Shown: positions 33,734-42,540 of the stretch, piece after piece
Position numbering within the stretch: position 1 is the stretch's first letter
Layout: each line of letters starts with the position of its first letter
Source: Gammaproteobacteria bacterium
Lineage (GTDB): Bacteria; Pseudomonadota; Gammaproteobacteria; Pseudomonadales; Azotimanducaceae
Length of the DNA stretch: 64,000 nt
NCBI GenBank assembly: GCA_030425195.1
Contig: JAUIAV010000003.1
Span: forward strand, 186,001-250,000
Direction: 5' to 3'
Position numbers and translations under genes: made by a program
The notes under the pieces: generated by a model
Database searches by the model: none
What the model was told of the DNA's origin: nothing
The model's input: the letters and a program-made list of their open reading frames with translations, nothing else

Positions 33734-36127
33734 TCAGGCCTGGTTGGCCACCGTGCTCGCCTGGACCGGGCCGCGTCCCGTGATCCCTTCTGCTGCCAGG
33801 CGCTCGTAATCCGAGCCGGTCAGACCGGCCAGCCGTTCGAGCACATCCCGCGAGTGCTGCCCCTGCAGAGGCGCCGCCCGGGTGACGCCGCCCGGCGTGC
33901 GGCTGAACTGAGCGGCGAGACCCGATTGCCAGTGCGGGCCCGCCTCCGGATGCAGGACTCGGACCATGTGGCCCCGGGCCCTGAGCGCATGATCTTCGGC
34001 GATCTCGGCGGCATCCAGCACGGGCGCGACCGGCACACCGGCTGCCATCAGCATCTGTGCAAGCTGGTGCTTACCGAGCGTCTGCGTCTTCTCCCGGATC
34101 CGGGCGTCGATCTCCGACTCCCGTTCCTTCCTTGCCGCGGCCGGGAGCTTTTCGGGCAGGTCGAGCAGGAGCAGCGCCCGAAGGCGGGACCATTGAGCGT
34201 CTGTCTCCACCGCGATGGCGATCCACTGGTCTTCCCCGGCCGCCGGGTAGACACCGTGCGGCGCGAAGCGCGGATGACGGTTGCCCACGGGACCCCGCAC
34301 GTTTCCCGTTTTCTCGTATTCCAGCCAGGCGTCGCCGATGAAGGTGAAGTTCGCTTCCTGCATGGACAGATCGATGTACTGACCCTCGCCGGTCCGGTCC
34401 CGATGCAGGAGTGCCAGAACGATGGAGGCGAATCCGCAGAGCCCGGCCACCGGATCCGGATACATCTGCCCGGAATTGATGGGCTCCTCCCCTTCGTAGC
34501 CGAGCAGGGCCGACATGCCGGATGACGGCTCGATGGTGCCGCCGATTCCGGGCACGTTCGCCCAGGGACCAGTCGCGCCATAGGCGGACAGGCTGGCCAT
34601 GATGAGACCCGGGTTGATCTCCGTGAGCGTCTGATAATCGATGCCGAGCTTGCCCATCACCCGGGGTGAGAAATTCTCGGCGACCACGTCCACCTTCGTC
34701 ACCAGGGTCTTGAACAGCGCCACCCCCTCCGGAGCATCCAGATCCAGCGTGATGCACTGCTTGTTGAGATTGACCGAGTTGTACAGCGGGCTGAGATTCC
34801 AGGCATGCACCGCTTCCGGCAGCCCGGCGAGATTCTTCGGGATGGGGTTCTGATAGGTGCCGCGCCAGCTGTCCAGGCGTTTGCGGACCTCGAGCTGAAT
34901 CACCTCGGCGCCAAGCAGGCCGAGCAGCTCCGTGGCATAGGTGCCTGCCCAGGCCTGGGTGAGGACGAGCGCCCGGAGGCCGGCCAGCGGGCCCGTTCCC
35001 GATCCCCCGGCCCGTACCGGCCGGCTTCCCGCAACCGCAGACCAGACGCCCTCCGAGCTGAATCCCCGGGAGTCATGCATCTGCTCATCCGGCGTCGGCG
35101 TGCGCCAGCCGGTCCTGCCGAACCGGGCAAACGGACCGGGATACCGCACCCCATCCTCCGTCTGACGGAAGAACGAACGCGCGAGAAACTGGGGATTTTC
35201 CCCCAGTTCGTCCATCCGCAGCACCGGTCCTGCGATCACACGCTCCGCCGCCAGCGCGTCGAACAGATCCATACGCGTCCAGCCGGACATGGCCTCGGCC
35301 ATCCGGTCCACGAAGCGCTCCTTGAGCTTGGGCCTGAGACCCGCCTGCTGCAGCGCCTCGTCCTCCGCCAGGTCCGGAAGCCCGAGAATCCGCATGGCCT
35401 TGATCCAGAAAGCCGGCCGGGAGATGGTCAGCGCGAAGTAGCCGTCTGCCACCGGCACCGGTCCGTCGTTCACGTCCAGGCGCTGTTTTCGCGGCCAGAC
35501 GAAACCCGAATACAGATAGCGCAGAGGTGCTGGCGCGAACGTGGACACCAGCACCTCCCGCTCCGCGATGTCGATGATCTGCCCGGGCCTGCCGTTGGCT
35601 GCCTGTTCGAGGAGGGCCGCAAGCAGGCAACCGAAAGCAAAGGTTCCGCTCTGGAAGGCCGCCTGATAGCCGCTGGCCTTGAGCGGCTCCCTGTCCTGTT
35701 GCCCGTTCACCGATGCCCAGCCCGAACGGGCATTGAGTGTCAGCTCGTTGCCCGGAACGTCCGCGAGCTCGCCCGTCTGCCCGTGTGCAGTGACGGCACA
35801 GATCAGCGCCTCGGGGTTCAGATCCCGGAGACGATCGGGGCTCATCGGCATCCCGGGCAGGGTGTCGGTCAGCACGACGTGAGCCTCCCCGATCAGCGCT
35901 GCCAGCCGTTGATCCCGCGGTTCGTTCACGATCCGGCGGCTGCAGAGAAAATACTGCGCGGGAATGCTCCGGCGGGCGGCATCAAAGGGCGGGTCCAGAC
36001 GCAGCGGATGTCCGCCCTCGGGCTCGACCCCGATCACTTCCGCGCCGAAGTCCGCAAGCAGGCGTCCACACCATGCGGTGGAAGGCCTGCCTCCCAGATC
36101 GAGCACCTTGAGCCCTGCGAGCGTCAT
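33734..36127 (-). CDS. Tandem-fused class III (CaiB/BaiF) CoA-transferase
   Basis: A 798-residue protein made of two CaiB/BaiF domains: residues about 1-355 (MTLAGLKVLDLGGRPSTAW, LLADFGAEVIGVEP) and about 375-780 (LAGLRALVLTQAWAGTYATELLGLLGAEVIQLEV). Single-domain members are about 400 residues. Each half keeps GQ-x-x-D (GQIID with Asp186; GQYID in the second half) where the Asp aligns with the catalytic Asp169 of CaiB and formyl-CoA transferase. The second half is closer to canonical members (NLNKQCITLDLDAPEG, VVAENFSPRVMGKLGIDY). ATG at 36127 follows GGGGACGAC; the frame continues 18 codons upstream without support. It moves CoA between carboxylic acids. Divergent from the serine hydrolase. 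Confidence 0.85.
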   Translation of the reverse strand: MTLAGLKVLDLGGRPSTAWCGRLLADFGAEVIGVEPEGGHPLRLDPPFDAARRSIPAQYFLCSRRIVNEPRDQRLAALIGEAHVVLTDTLPGMPMSPDRLRDLNPEALICAVTAHGQTGELADVPGNELTLNARSGWASVNGQQDREPLKASGYQAAFQSGTFAFGCLLAALLEQAANGRPGQIIDIAEREVLVSTFAPAPLRYLYSGFVWPRKQRLDVNDGPVPVADGYFALTISRPAFWIKAMRILGLPDLAEDEALQQAGLRPKLKERFVDRMAEAMSGWTRMDLFDALAAERVIAGPVLRMDELGENPQFLARSFFRQTEDGVRYPGPFARFGRTGWRTPTPDEQMHDSRGFSSEGVWSAVAGSRPVRAGGSGTGPLAGLRALVLTQAWAGTYATELLGLLGAEVIQLEVRKRLDSWRGTYQNPIPKNLAGLPEAVHAWNLSPLYNSVNLNKQCITLDLDAPEGVALFKTLVTKVDVVAENFSPRVMGKLGIDYQTLTEINPGLIMASLSAYGATGPWANVPGIGGTIEPSSGMSALLGYEGEEPINSGQMYPDPVAGLCGFASIVLALLHRDRTGEGQYIDLSMQEANFTFIGDAWLEYEKTGNVRGPVGNRHPRFAPHGVYPAAGEDQWIAIAVETDAQWSRLRALLLLDLPEKLPAAARKERESEIDARIREKTQTLGKHQLAQMLMAAGVPVAPVLDAAEIAEDHALRARGHMVRVLHPEAGPHWQSGLAAQFSRTPGGVTRAAPLQGQHSRDVLERLAGLTGSDYERLAAEGITGRGPVQASTVANQA

Positions 36128-36242
36128 GTCGTCCCCGCGCAGCGGACGGCCATCGTTCCTGGTGTTCCCGGCTCCTGCCAACTTGTTTCCCCTTCCCCCG
36201 GCTGGCAGGCTCAGTGTTTCAGCATTTCAGGGGACGGGCAAC

Positions 36243-37460
36243 ATGGACCTCGCAGACCTGACGCCGGAAGCAGCCGGCTTTTCCTCCTCGAGGCTCGAGC
36301 GCATCACGGGCCATATGGAACGGAACTACATCGACAGCGGGAAGATCGCCGGCGCGCAGATCGCCGTTGCCCGGCATGGCCACCTGGCGTACTTCGAGAA
36401 CCTCGGACAGATGGATCGGGAGCGCAGTCGGCCGATGGCGGACGACACCATCTTCCGGATCTACTCCATGACCAAGCCGATCACCTCGGTGGCGCTCATG
36501 CAGCTCTATGAGCGGGGTCTGTTTCAGCTGAACGATCCCGTTCACCGGGTCATCCCCGGCTGGCGGGAGCAGCAGGTCTACCTGGAAGGCGAAGGCGAGC
36601 ACATCCGCCTGGAGCCCGTTCGGGAACCGGTGACGTTCCGGCACTTGCTCTGTCACACCGCCGGACTCTCCTACGGCGCCACCCGGCATCCGGTGGACAA
36701 GCTCTACCGGGCGGAGAGGATACGCCGGGATCAGGGCGAGACCCTGTCCAGCTTCGTCAACAAACTGGCGAACGTTCCCCTGCACTTTCAGCCCGGATCC
36801 CGCTGGATGTACTCCTATGCCACGGACGTCTGCGGTCACCTGGTGGAAGCGCTGTCCGGCCAGCGGCTGGACGCCTACTTCGCCGAGCACATCTTCGAGC
36901 CGCTCGGCATGAAGGACACCGCCTTCCATGTGCACCCGGATAAACGGAGCCGGTTCGCAGCCAACTACGAACGGGCACCGGACAAGACGCTGAAGCTGCT
37001 CGACGATCCCGAGAAGAGCCCTTACCTCGGCGAACCCACTTTCTTTTCGGGCGGCGGCGGCCTGACCGGCACCACGGCCGACTATCTGAAGTTCTGCGAG
37101 ATGCTGCGATGCCGCGGAAAAGCGGGGGACGAGCGGATCATCGGCTCCAGAACGCTGGATCTGATGACGAGAAACCATCTGACCAGCGGTGATCTGTCCA
37201 CCATGGCGGTGGGGGCGTTCTCGGAGACCGCTTACGATGGCGTCGGGTTCGGTCTCGGCTTCGCCATGTCCCTGGACGAGGTGGCCACGGGCGCTCTGGG
37301 ACGGGGCGACTACTACTGGGGCGGCGCGGCATCGACCATCTTCTGGGTGGATCCCGCGGAAGACCTGGTGGTCGTCTTCATGACCCAGCTCATGCCGTCT
37401 GCCACCTTCAACTTCCGGGGACAGCTGAAGAACATCATCTACAGCGCCATCGAGGACTGA
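36243..37460 (+). CDS. Beta-lactamase-fold serine hydrolase (class C/EstB-like)
   Basis: A 405-residue cytoplasmic-looking serine hydrolase without a signal peptide. Catalytic Ser-x-x-Lys is SMTK at 75-78 in FRIYSMTKPITSVALMQL, the Tyr motif is YSY around 190-192, and the third box is WGGAAST near residue 360, as in the esterase EstB rather than KTG-type beta-lactamases. Other family strings are RHLLCHTAGLSYG and HIFEPLGMKDTAFHV. ATG at 36243 follows GGGGACGGGC; upstream frame overlaps the divergent CoA-transferase. Likely an esterase or transesterase that releases an acid for CoA activation next door, which is inference. Confidence 0.87.
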   Translation: MDLADLTPEAAGFSSSRLERITGHMERNYIDSGKIAGAQIAVARHGHLAYFENLGQMDRERSRPMADDTIFRIYSMTKPITSVALMQLYERGLFQLNDPVHRVIPGWREQQVYLEGEGEHIRLEPVREPVTFRHLLCHTAGLSYGATRHPVDKLYRAERIRRDQGETLSSFVNKLANVPLHFQPGSRWMYSYATDVCGHLVEALSGQRLDAYFAEHIFEPLGMKDTAFHVHPDKRSRFAANYERAPDKTLKLLDDPEKSPYLGEPTFFSGGGGLTGTTADYLKFCEMLRCRGKAGDERIIGSRTLDLMTRNHLTSGDLSTMAVGAFSETAYDGVGFGLGFAMSLDEVATGALGRGDYYWGGAASTIFWVDPAEDLVVVFMTQLMPSATFNFRGQLKNIIYSAIED

Positions 37461-37481
37461 ACGGCCGGGTCGCCGGGCGTC

Positions 37482-38288
37482 TCAGCCTAGGGCGTTGATC
37501 CGCATCTCGGTCAGCACCTTGGTCAGCTCCTTGGTCACCGCCCCGGCGGTACGGGTGAGCGCCATGGCTTCCGCCTCGCGCACCACATGGAAACTATCGT
37601 CCCAGAAAATCGGTCGGCGGAAGAAAATGTCCATGTCGAAACGCTCGGGTGGTGCTTCCGCGTAGATGGCAGCGAGCAGGTAGTGCACGCCCATCCCGCC
37701 GCCGATCAGCGGTGCTCTGAAACCCGCCTTGCGTGCGGCCTCCAGATCGTAGTGGATGCTGTTGCCTTCCTCCGAGTAGGCCACCACGATTTCCGGTGTG
37801 AGCGTGTGGGTGGCGAGCACGGCTGCGGACGCCGGATCACTCAGGACGGGCGGCGGCCTCTCTCCTGCGCCTCGACCCGACTTCGCCGGATCGGGTTTCA
37901 GAGAACGCCGCCTGGCGGTGATCACCCGCTCGCCCGTGGTGTCTTCGAACCAGACGTCGGTATCGATCGTCCGTCCTCTCGGCACTTCGGTGACCGCCGT
38001 GATGCGTCCGCGGACGGTGAGCGGCTCGTCCAGCGCTGCGGGCCGGTGCTGGATGAGGGACTGCAGCATGTTGACGTTGCCCTGGGCGCTGATGCCGCTG
38101 GCCACACCCGCCCGGATGGCAAGACCGATGAAGAATGCCGCATCCACCCGGTTGCCGAACAGATCCGGTTCGATGCCGCAGATCCCGAGCTTCTCCCGCT
38201 GGTAGTCTGCCGGCACCACGATCGTGTCCGGGTCGTATTCGAATCCCGCATGAGGATCCACCCACACCCGATCCGTGTTCCCGCTCAC
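37482..38288 (-). CDS. MaoC-like double-hotdog protein
   Basis: A 268-residue protein with an N-terminal hotdog (about 8-130) and a C-terminal MaoC hotdog (about 150-260) containing VVAYSEEGNSIHYDLEAARKAGFRAPLIGGGMGVHY. Compared with the hydratase motif SGDxNPxH the Asp is Glu and Pro is Ser, while Asn and His remain. The start is GTG at 38288: a perfect GGAGGT lies 6 nt upstream, whereas the open frame up to 38327 lacks any site. Divergent from the isocitrate dehydrogenase homologue across about 85 bp and convergent with the serine hydrolase. Probably hydrates or binds an enoyl-CoA; it stands alone rather than in an operon. Confidence 0.78.
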   Translation of the reverse strand: MSGNTDRVWVDPHAGFEYDPDTIVVPADYQREKLGICGIEPDLFGNRVDAAFFIGLAIRAGVASGISAQGNVNMLQSLIQHRPAALDEPLTVRGRITAVTEVPRGRTIDTDVWFEDTTGERVITARRRSLKPDPAKSGRGAGERPPPVLSDPASAAVLATHTLTPEIVVAYSEEGNSIHYDLEAARKAGFRAPLIGGGMGVHYLLAAIYAEAPPERFDMDIFFRRPIFWDDSFHVVREAEAMALTRTAGAVTKELTKVLTEMRINALG

Positions 38289-38372
38289 CGGCTGACCTCC
38301 ATTCCCCACGTCATGGTACGCTGCCACAGTCAGTCGGGCGTGTCATCAAAGTCAGAAGCATCAGGAGTTCAG

Positions 38373-39401
38373 GTGGCGAAGATCAAGGAGCGAGCGAAGG
38401 TAGTACTGATTCCTGGAGACGGCATCGGACCTGAAATCACCGAGGCGGTGCTCGAGGTGCTGGATGCCGCCGGGGCCAACATCGAGTGGGTGCGGCATGA
38501 GGCGGGTCTCGCGGCGCTCGAGCACGGGGCGGACGTGCTGCCGCAGGAAACCATCGAAGCCATCGAGCATCACCGGGTCGCGCTGAAAGGCCCCTGCACC
38601 ACGCCCGTCGGAGAGGGTTTCGCATCGGTCAACGTGCAGCTCCGCAAGCAGTTCGACCTCTATGCTGCCGTCAGGCCCGTCCGCAGTCTCCCGGGGGTGA
38701 CCACCCGCTTCGAGAACGTGGATCTGATCATCATCCGGGAAAACACCGAAGGCCTCTACAGCGGTGTGGAAAACGAGGTGGTACCCGGCGTGGTGATGAG
38801 CATGAAGGTGGCCACGGAAAAAGGCGTCCTGCGGATTGCTCACTGGGCCTTCCGCTTCGCGACTCAGCGTCAGCGGAACCGGATCACCGTGTTCCACAAA
38901 GCCAACATCATGAAGATGACGGACGGACTGTTTCTGCGCGCCAGCGACCAGGTGCACAAGCGCGAATACCCGAACATCGAGTACGAGACGGCCATCATCG
39001 ATGCCGGCTGCATGCGTCTGGTCCAGGATCCGGGCCAGTTCGACATCCTTCTGCTGGAGAATCTGTACGGTGACGTGGTGAGCGACCTGTGCGCCGGCCT
39101 GGTGGGCGGGCTGGGTGTGGTCCCCGGTGCCAACTTCGGCGAGGACACGGCGGTCTTCGAAGCCGTGCATGGGTCCGCGCCCGACATCGCAGGCAGGAAC
39201 GCGGCCAACCCGCTCGCCCTGCTCATGTCATCCGTGATGATGCTGAACCACATGGCGGAGCAGACGCCGGCCTACGCCGACATCGCCGAACGCATCCGGC
39301 TGGCCTACGATCAGGCACTCCTGGACGGACAGAAGACGCGGGACCTCGGCGGGGACCTCACGACGGACGCGTTCGCCCGGGCGGTTATCGAACGTCTGTG
39401 A
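38373..39401 (+). CDS. NAD-dependent isocitrate/isopropylmalate dehydrogenase family protein (isocitrate dehydrogenase type)
   Basis: A 342-residue beta-decarboxylating dehydrogenase. LIPGDGIGPEITEAVLEVL at the N-terminus, LIIIRENTEGLYSGVENEVVPGVV (substrate-recognition region typical of the NAD-isocitrate dehydrogenase branch), RIAHWAFRFATQRQRNRITVFHKANIMKMTDG with the catalytic Lys, LLENLYGDVVSDLCAGLVGGLGVVPGANFG with metal-binding Asp residues, and VFEAVHGSAPDIAG. GTG at 38373 has AGGAG 5 nt upstream; the longer frame from 37587 overlaps the divergent gene. Converts isocitrate to 2-oxoglutarate if the assignment holds; homoisocitrate or isopropylmalate enzymes are alternatives. Confidence 0.85.
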   Translation: MAKIKERAKVVLIPGDGIGPEITEAVLEVLDAAGANIEWVRHEAGLAALEHGADVLPQETIEAIEHHRVALKGPCTTPVGEGFASVNVQLRKQFDLYAAVRPVRSLPGVTTRFENVDLIIIRENTEGLYSGVENEVVPGVVMSMKVATEKGVLRIAHWAFRFATQRQRNRITVFHKANIMKMTDGLFLRASDQVHKREYPNIEYETAIIDAGCMRLVQDPGQFDILLLENLYGDVVSDLCAGLVGGLGVVPGANFGEDTAVFEAVHGSAPDIAGRNAANPLALLMSSVMMLNHMAEQTPAYADIAERIRLAYDQALLDGQKTRDLGGDLTTDAFARAVIERL

Positions 39402-39419
39402 GCAGACGCTGGAGGCTGC

Positions 39420-40031
39420 TCAGCCCTCCGCGCCCTGGGCGATGGGTCTGAATGAGAACCGCTGCCCGCCAACGCTGGCTTCGAACATCAGGCCGCCGGT
39501 GCCGATGATGAAAACGGCCATGCCCTTGTAGTATCCAGGCGCGGCGCTCTGCACGTCGTCGATGCCGCCGCTGGCTCCCGCGGTGGAGCCGGTGGTGCTG
39601 GCCGACATCTGCGCGTTCGCTCTCAGCACCGTGGCATTCACCTGCCCGCCGAACTCGAAGCCGCCTTCCGAAAACTCACGGAAAGCCCGCTCGTCCTCGA
39701 AAAAGATGATCTGTGTATACGCCTGGCCGCCCACCTGAAATCCCAGGGACGCCTGGGTGAGCGTGGTGTCACCGACCGGATCCTCGGCAACGAACACCCG
39801 CCCCCGGCCGTAACCGCCGGCCAAAATGAAGCCACCCTTCCCCACCGTGGGAAAAATGGCGTAGCCATAGCTGTTCGAGAAGAAAGGACCGGCCGCTGCC
39901 GTGTTGCGGAAGACGTTGGCAGCCTCCGTATAGTTGTCCGCCATCGCGGGCGGCGGCTGAAGCGCCATCAGGCTGACGAGAACGGTCAGCATGCTCACGA
40001 CGAGCCGGTTGCGATTCACGCGATTGATCAT
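39420..40031 (-). CDS. SYLF-domain (YSC84-like) secreted lipid-binding protein
   Basis: A 203-residue protein with a signal peptide (LVVSMLTVLVSLMALQPPPAMA, cleavage near residue 32) and a SYLF/YSC84 domain: FFSNSYGYAIFPTVGKGGFILAGGYGRGRVFV, LTQASLGFQVGGQAYTQIIFFEDERAF and YYKGMAVFIIGTGGLMFEASVGGQRF. SYLF domains bind phosphoinositides in eukaryotes; bacterial members are poorly characterised periplasmic or outer-membrane proteins. Converges on the dehydrogenase at 39401 with 18 bp between. A second SYLF protein is encoded at 52904. Confidence 0.87.
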   Translation of the reverse strand: MINRVNRNRLVVSMLTVLVSLMALQPPPAMADNYTEAANVFRNTAAAGPFFSNSYGYAIFPTVGKGGFILAGGYGRGRVFVAEDPVGDTTLTQASLGFQVGGQAYTQIIFFEDERAFREFSEGGFEFGGQVNATVLRANAQMSASTTGSTAGASGGIDDVQSAAPGYYKGMAVFIIGTGGLMFEASVGGQRFSFRPIAQGAEG

Positions 40032-40134
40032 GCACTGCTCCTGGGAAAATCCGGGCCCCTATATACAGCAAAGGGTTCCTCGAACGCCAATCTGTCGGCA
40101 GAGCCTGACGGCAACTGTCTGAACAGCGGCTGAA

Positions 40135-41028
40135 TCATGTCCTGTCGGCCACGGAACGGAAACGGTCCACATTCAGACCCGGGTACCGGATGGCGAGATC
40201 CGTCAGGGTCTGCCCGGTCCAGTAGGCGTGGCCCGGCGGCGGAAACCCGAACAGCACCAGCTGCTCCATGGATGCCCGCTGGACGAACTCGCCGAATGCC
40301 GGCAGGTGGGAGCGATCTGCCCAGGCGACCCGGGACGCCCATTCCGTACCGGCGGTCCTGAAGCTGACGTGCAGCGTCGCCCTGCTGCCACGCGGTTCGC
40401 TCAGGCCGGTTCCGCGATGGAAGGTATCGATTCCGTAAGCCACCACGGTACCCGCCGGCCCGGCGGAGGATACCTCCGCTTCGTACCAGCGCGGCCTGCG
40501 GGACCGCGGTATCCAGTTCGGTTCCGGTCCCGCACCGGCGCTGACGGTTTTCGACAGGAAGTGCGGTGGTCCCAGTGTTTCCGGCACGTCGTGCAGAAAC
40601 AGGAACATCTCCACCTGAGTCTGGGGCGCATCCGGCGCCGGGACCAGCAGCGTATGGTTCAGGAAGTCCCGATGCAGCGACTGCTCATAGTCCGCAGCCC
40701 CCGTGTACTTCATCCAGGTTTCCGCCGAGTAGATCCGGACGTCCTCCGAGCAGAGCAGCCGCCGGGCGAGACGGATCAGCTCTGGATGCACCGCCAGCAG
40801 GTTGAGCACCACCGAATCGAAAGGAAAGGTCCGGATCCCGGCGAATTCATCCCCAAGGAACGGTGCGGCGAGCTCGCCTGCCGGGTTGCTGTGAAAGGCT
40901 TCGGCGGTCGGATACAGGGCAGCCACCGCTTCATTCGCTGCTGCCAGATCCGCGCTGTCGAGGTACCCGGGCAGCACGACGAAACCCTGTTCCTCGAACG
41001 CGGCATGCTGCTCATCTGTGACGGTCAT
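40135..41028 (-). CDS. Phytanoyl-CoA dioxygenase (PhyH) family protein
   Basis: A 297-residue Fe(II)/2-oxoglutarate oxygenase. The iron-binding HxD is His119-Arg-Asp121 in SLHRDFLNHT, the distal His is His204 in DTFHRGTGLSEPRGSR, and Arg216 is placed to hold 2-oxoglutarate; this gives the complete facial triad. PhyH members hydroxylate acyl-CoAs, ectoine, halogenate carriers or act on small acids; nothing here fixes the substrate. It lies 15 bp downstream of the sodium-solute symporter, so the imported solute may be its substrate or precursor (inference). Confidence 0.87.
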   Translation of the reverse strand: MTVTDEQHAAFEEQGFVVLPGYLDSADLAAANEAVAALYPTAEAFHSNPAGELAAPFLGDEFAGIRTFPFDSVVLNLLAVHPELIRLARRLLCSEDVRIYSAETWMKYTGAADYEQSLHRDFLNHTLLVPAPDAPQTQVEMFLFLHDVPETLGPPHFLSKTVSAGAGPEPNWIPRSRRPRWYEAEVSSAGPAGTVVAYGIDTFHRGTGLSEPRGSRATLHVSFRTAGTEWASRVAWADRSHLPAFGEFVQRASMEQLVLFGFPPPGHAYWTGQTLTDLAIRYPGLNVDRFRSVADRT

Positions 41029-41043
41029 GGCCCTATCTCAGTC

Positions 41044-42540
41044 TCAAAGCTTCAGGATCTGCTCGATATCCGGATCCAGCTTCGGGGGACGGCTGGCCAG
41101 CGAAATGATCAGGAACAGCGTCATGGAGGTGACCATGGCCAGGAAGGGTCCGCTGATCCCGAACGGCAGCCGGATGGAGAAGATCTCAACGGAGAAATTG
41201 AGCACCAGGCTGGTGATGATGGCGGTCACCGCAGCCCCGGCGGTGGCGCGCTCCCAGTTCAGGCCGAAGACCACCACCGGGACGATGGCGGCCGCGAAGG
41301 TTCCCCAGCCGAAGGCTCCCAGCAGGGCGACCAGGCGGTCATTGCCATAATAGGAATAGAGTGCGAACGCAGCGGCGACGAGCGTGATGAGCACGGTCAC
41401 CACCCGCGCCCAGAAAAGCTCACGGCGCACGCTCCGGCCGCGGATCGCGTTCGGCAGATCATGAATCACGGCGGCGGTGCCGATGTTCAGGAAGGCATCG
41501 GACGTGGACATGATGGCGGCAAACAGAGCGGCGAACACGATCCCTGCCAGCAGCGGATGGGCGAAGGTGGCGAGAAAGACGGGGGCGGCCGAATCCGGCG
41601 CATCCAGAGGCGCCATGCTGCCATCGAGCACCGTCGCCCGCATGATGATGCCGATCGAGAACCAGAGCAGCGCCGCCAGCGCATAGCCGATCAGGCTGAC
41701 CGGGTAGATGATCCGGTTGTCGGAGATCTTCCGGTTCATCATCATCTTGGTGACCAGATGCGGCTGGCCCGCCAGACCGATACCGAAAACAAACCCCCAG
41801 CCCAGCGCCGTGATCACGCCCAGGGTACCGAACGGCAGTGCCGCTTCCGGGTCATCAGCGAAGATGACCGCGTTCGCTTCCGGCAGACCGCCGCTGTAGA
41901 TACCGGATGCGGTGATGAGGATCAGCACGCCGGCAATCGCCATGATGGCGCCCTGAATCACGTCCGTGTAGACGGAAGCCACGATGCCGCCGGTGACGCT
42001 GTAGAAAACGAGCACCGCCAGCGACCAGGCGACACAGGTGATCAGAGAGATTCCGGCGAACATCTCCGTGGCGCCCAGCAGCGACTGCAGCACCAGCGCC
42101 ATGGCCAGAATCTGAGTGGCCAGATAACCCATCACCCCGAGCAGAATGGTCACCGCCATCAACCCCCTGGCCCATTCGCTGTTGTAGCGGGCGGCGATCA
42201 CGTCCGGCAGCGACAGCGCATCCCGGACTCCGGCGATCATCCGGATACGCTTCGAAACGAGAAAGAAACCGATGGCATACCCGAAACCGGCCACGATCAC
42301 CATCCACATGGAGCTGAGGCCGCTGGAATAGACGAGGCCCGGACCGCCTACGAAACCGAAGCCGGACAGGGTGCTCGAGAAGACGGCCAGCGCCACCACC
42401 AGGGGGCCCAGGTGACGACCGGCGACGAAGAAATCACTGGCATCGTGGGTCCGTCGCATGGCCCACATGCCAACCGCCACGCAGAACACCATGTACACGG
42501 CCACGAAGCCGAGGGTGATCTCCACCCGGAACGCTTCCAT
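41044..42540 (-). CDS. Sodium:solute symporter (SSS family)
   Basis: A 498-residue inner-membrane protein with about 13 hydrophobic segments. SSS hallmarks: DFFVAGRHLGPLVVALAVFSSTLSGFGFVGGPGLVY in the first helices, GFGYAIGFFLVSKRIR, LSLPDVIAARYNS, YSVTGGIVASVYTDVIQGAIM (sodium-site region) and AALFAAIMSTSDAFLNIGTAAVIHDL. It resembles acetate/proline-type members, but the solute cannot be named. Its ATG overlaps the stop of the upstream small membrane protein by one base, so the pair is translationally coupled. Confidence 0.88.
   Translation of the reverse strand: MEAFRVEITLGFVAVYMVFCVAVGMWAMRRTHDASDFFVAGRHLGPLVVALAVFSSTLSGFGFVGGPGLVYSSGLSSMWMVIVAGFGYAIGFFLVSKRIRMIAGVRDALSLPDVIAARYNSEWARGLMAVTILLGVMGYLATQILAMALVLQSLLGATEMFAGISLITCVAWSLAVLVFYSVTGGIVASVYTDVIQGAIMAIAGVLILITASGIYSGGLPEANAVIFADDPEAALPFGTLGVITALGWGFVFGIGLAGQPHLVTKMMMNRKISDNRIIYPVSLIGYALAALLWFSIGIIMRATVLDGSMAPLDAPDSAAPVFLATFAHPLLAGIVFAALFAAIMSTSDAFLNIGTAAVIHDLPNAIRGRSVRRELFWARVVTVLITLVAAAFALYSYYGNDRLVALLGAFGWGTFAAAIVPVVVFGLNWERATAGAAVTAIITSLVLNFSVEIFSIRLPFGISGPFLAMVTSMTLFLIISLASRPPKLDPDIEQILKL

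Noticed and set aside
33734-36127. Idea that the fused CoA-transferase had lost its catalytic Asp (Glu seen in AERE and SMQE)
   Set aside because: Comparison from memory with CaiB (IDIAMYE) puts the catalytic Asp at the earlier GQxxD position, which both halves keep.
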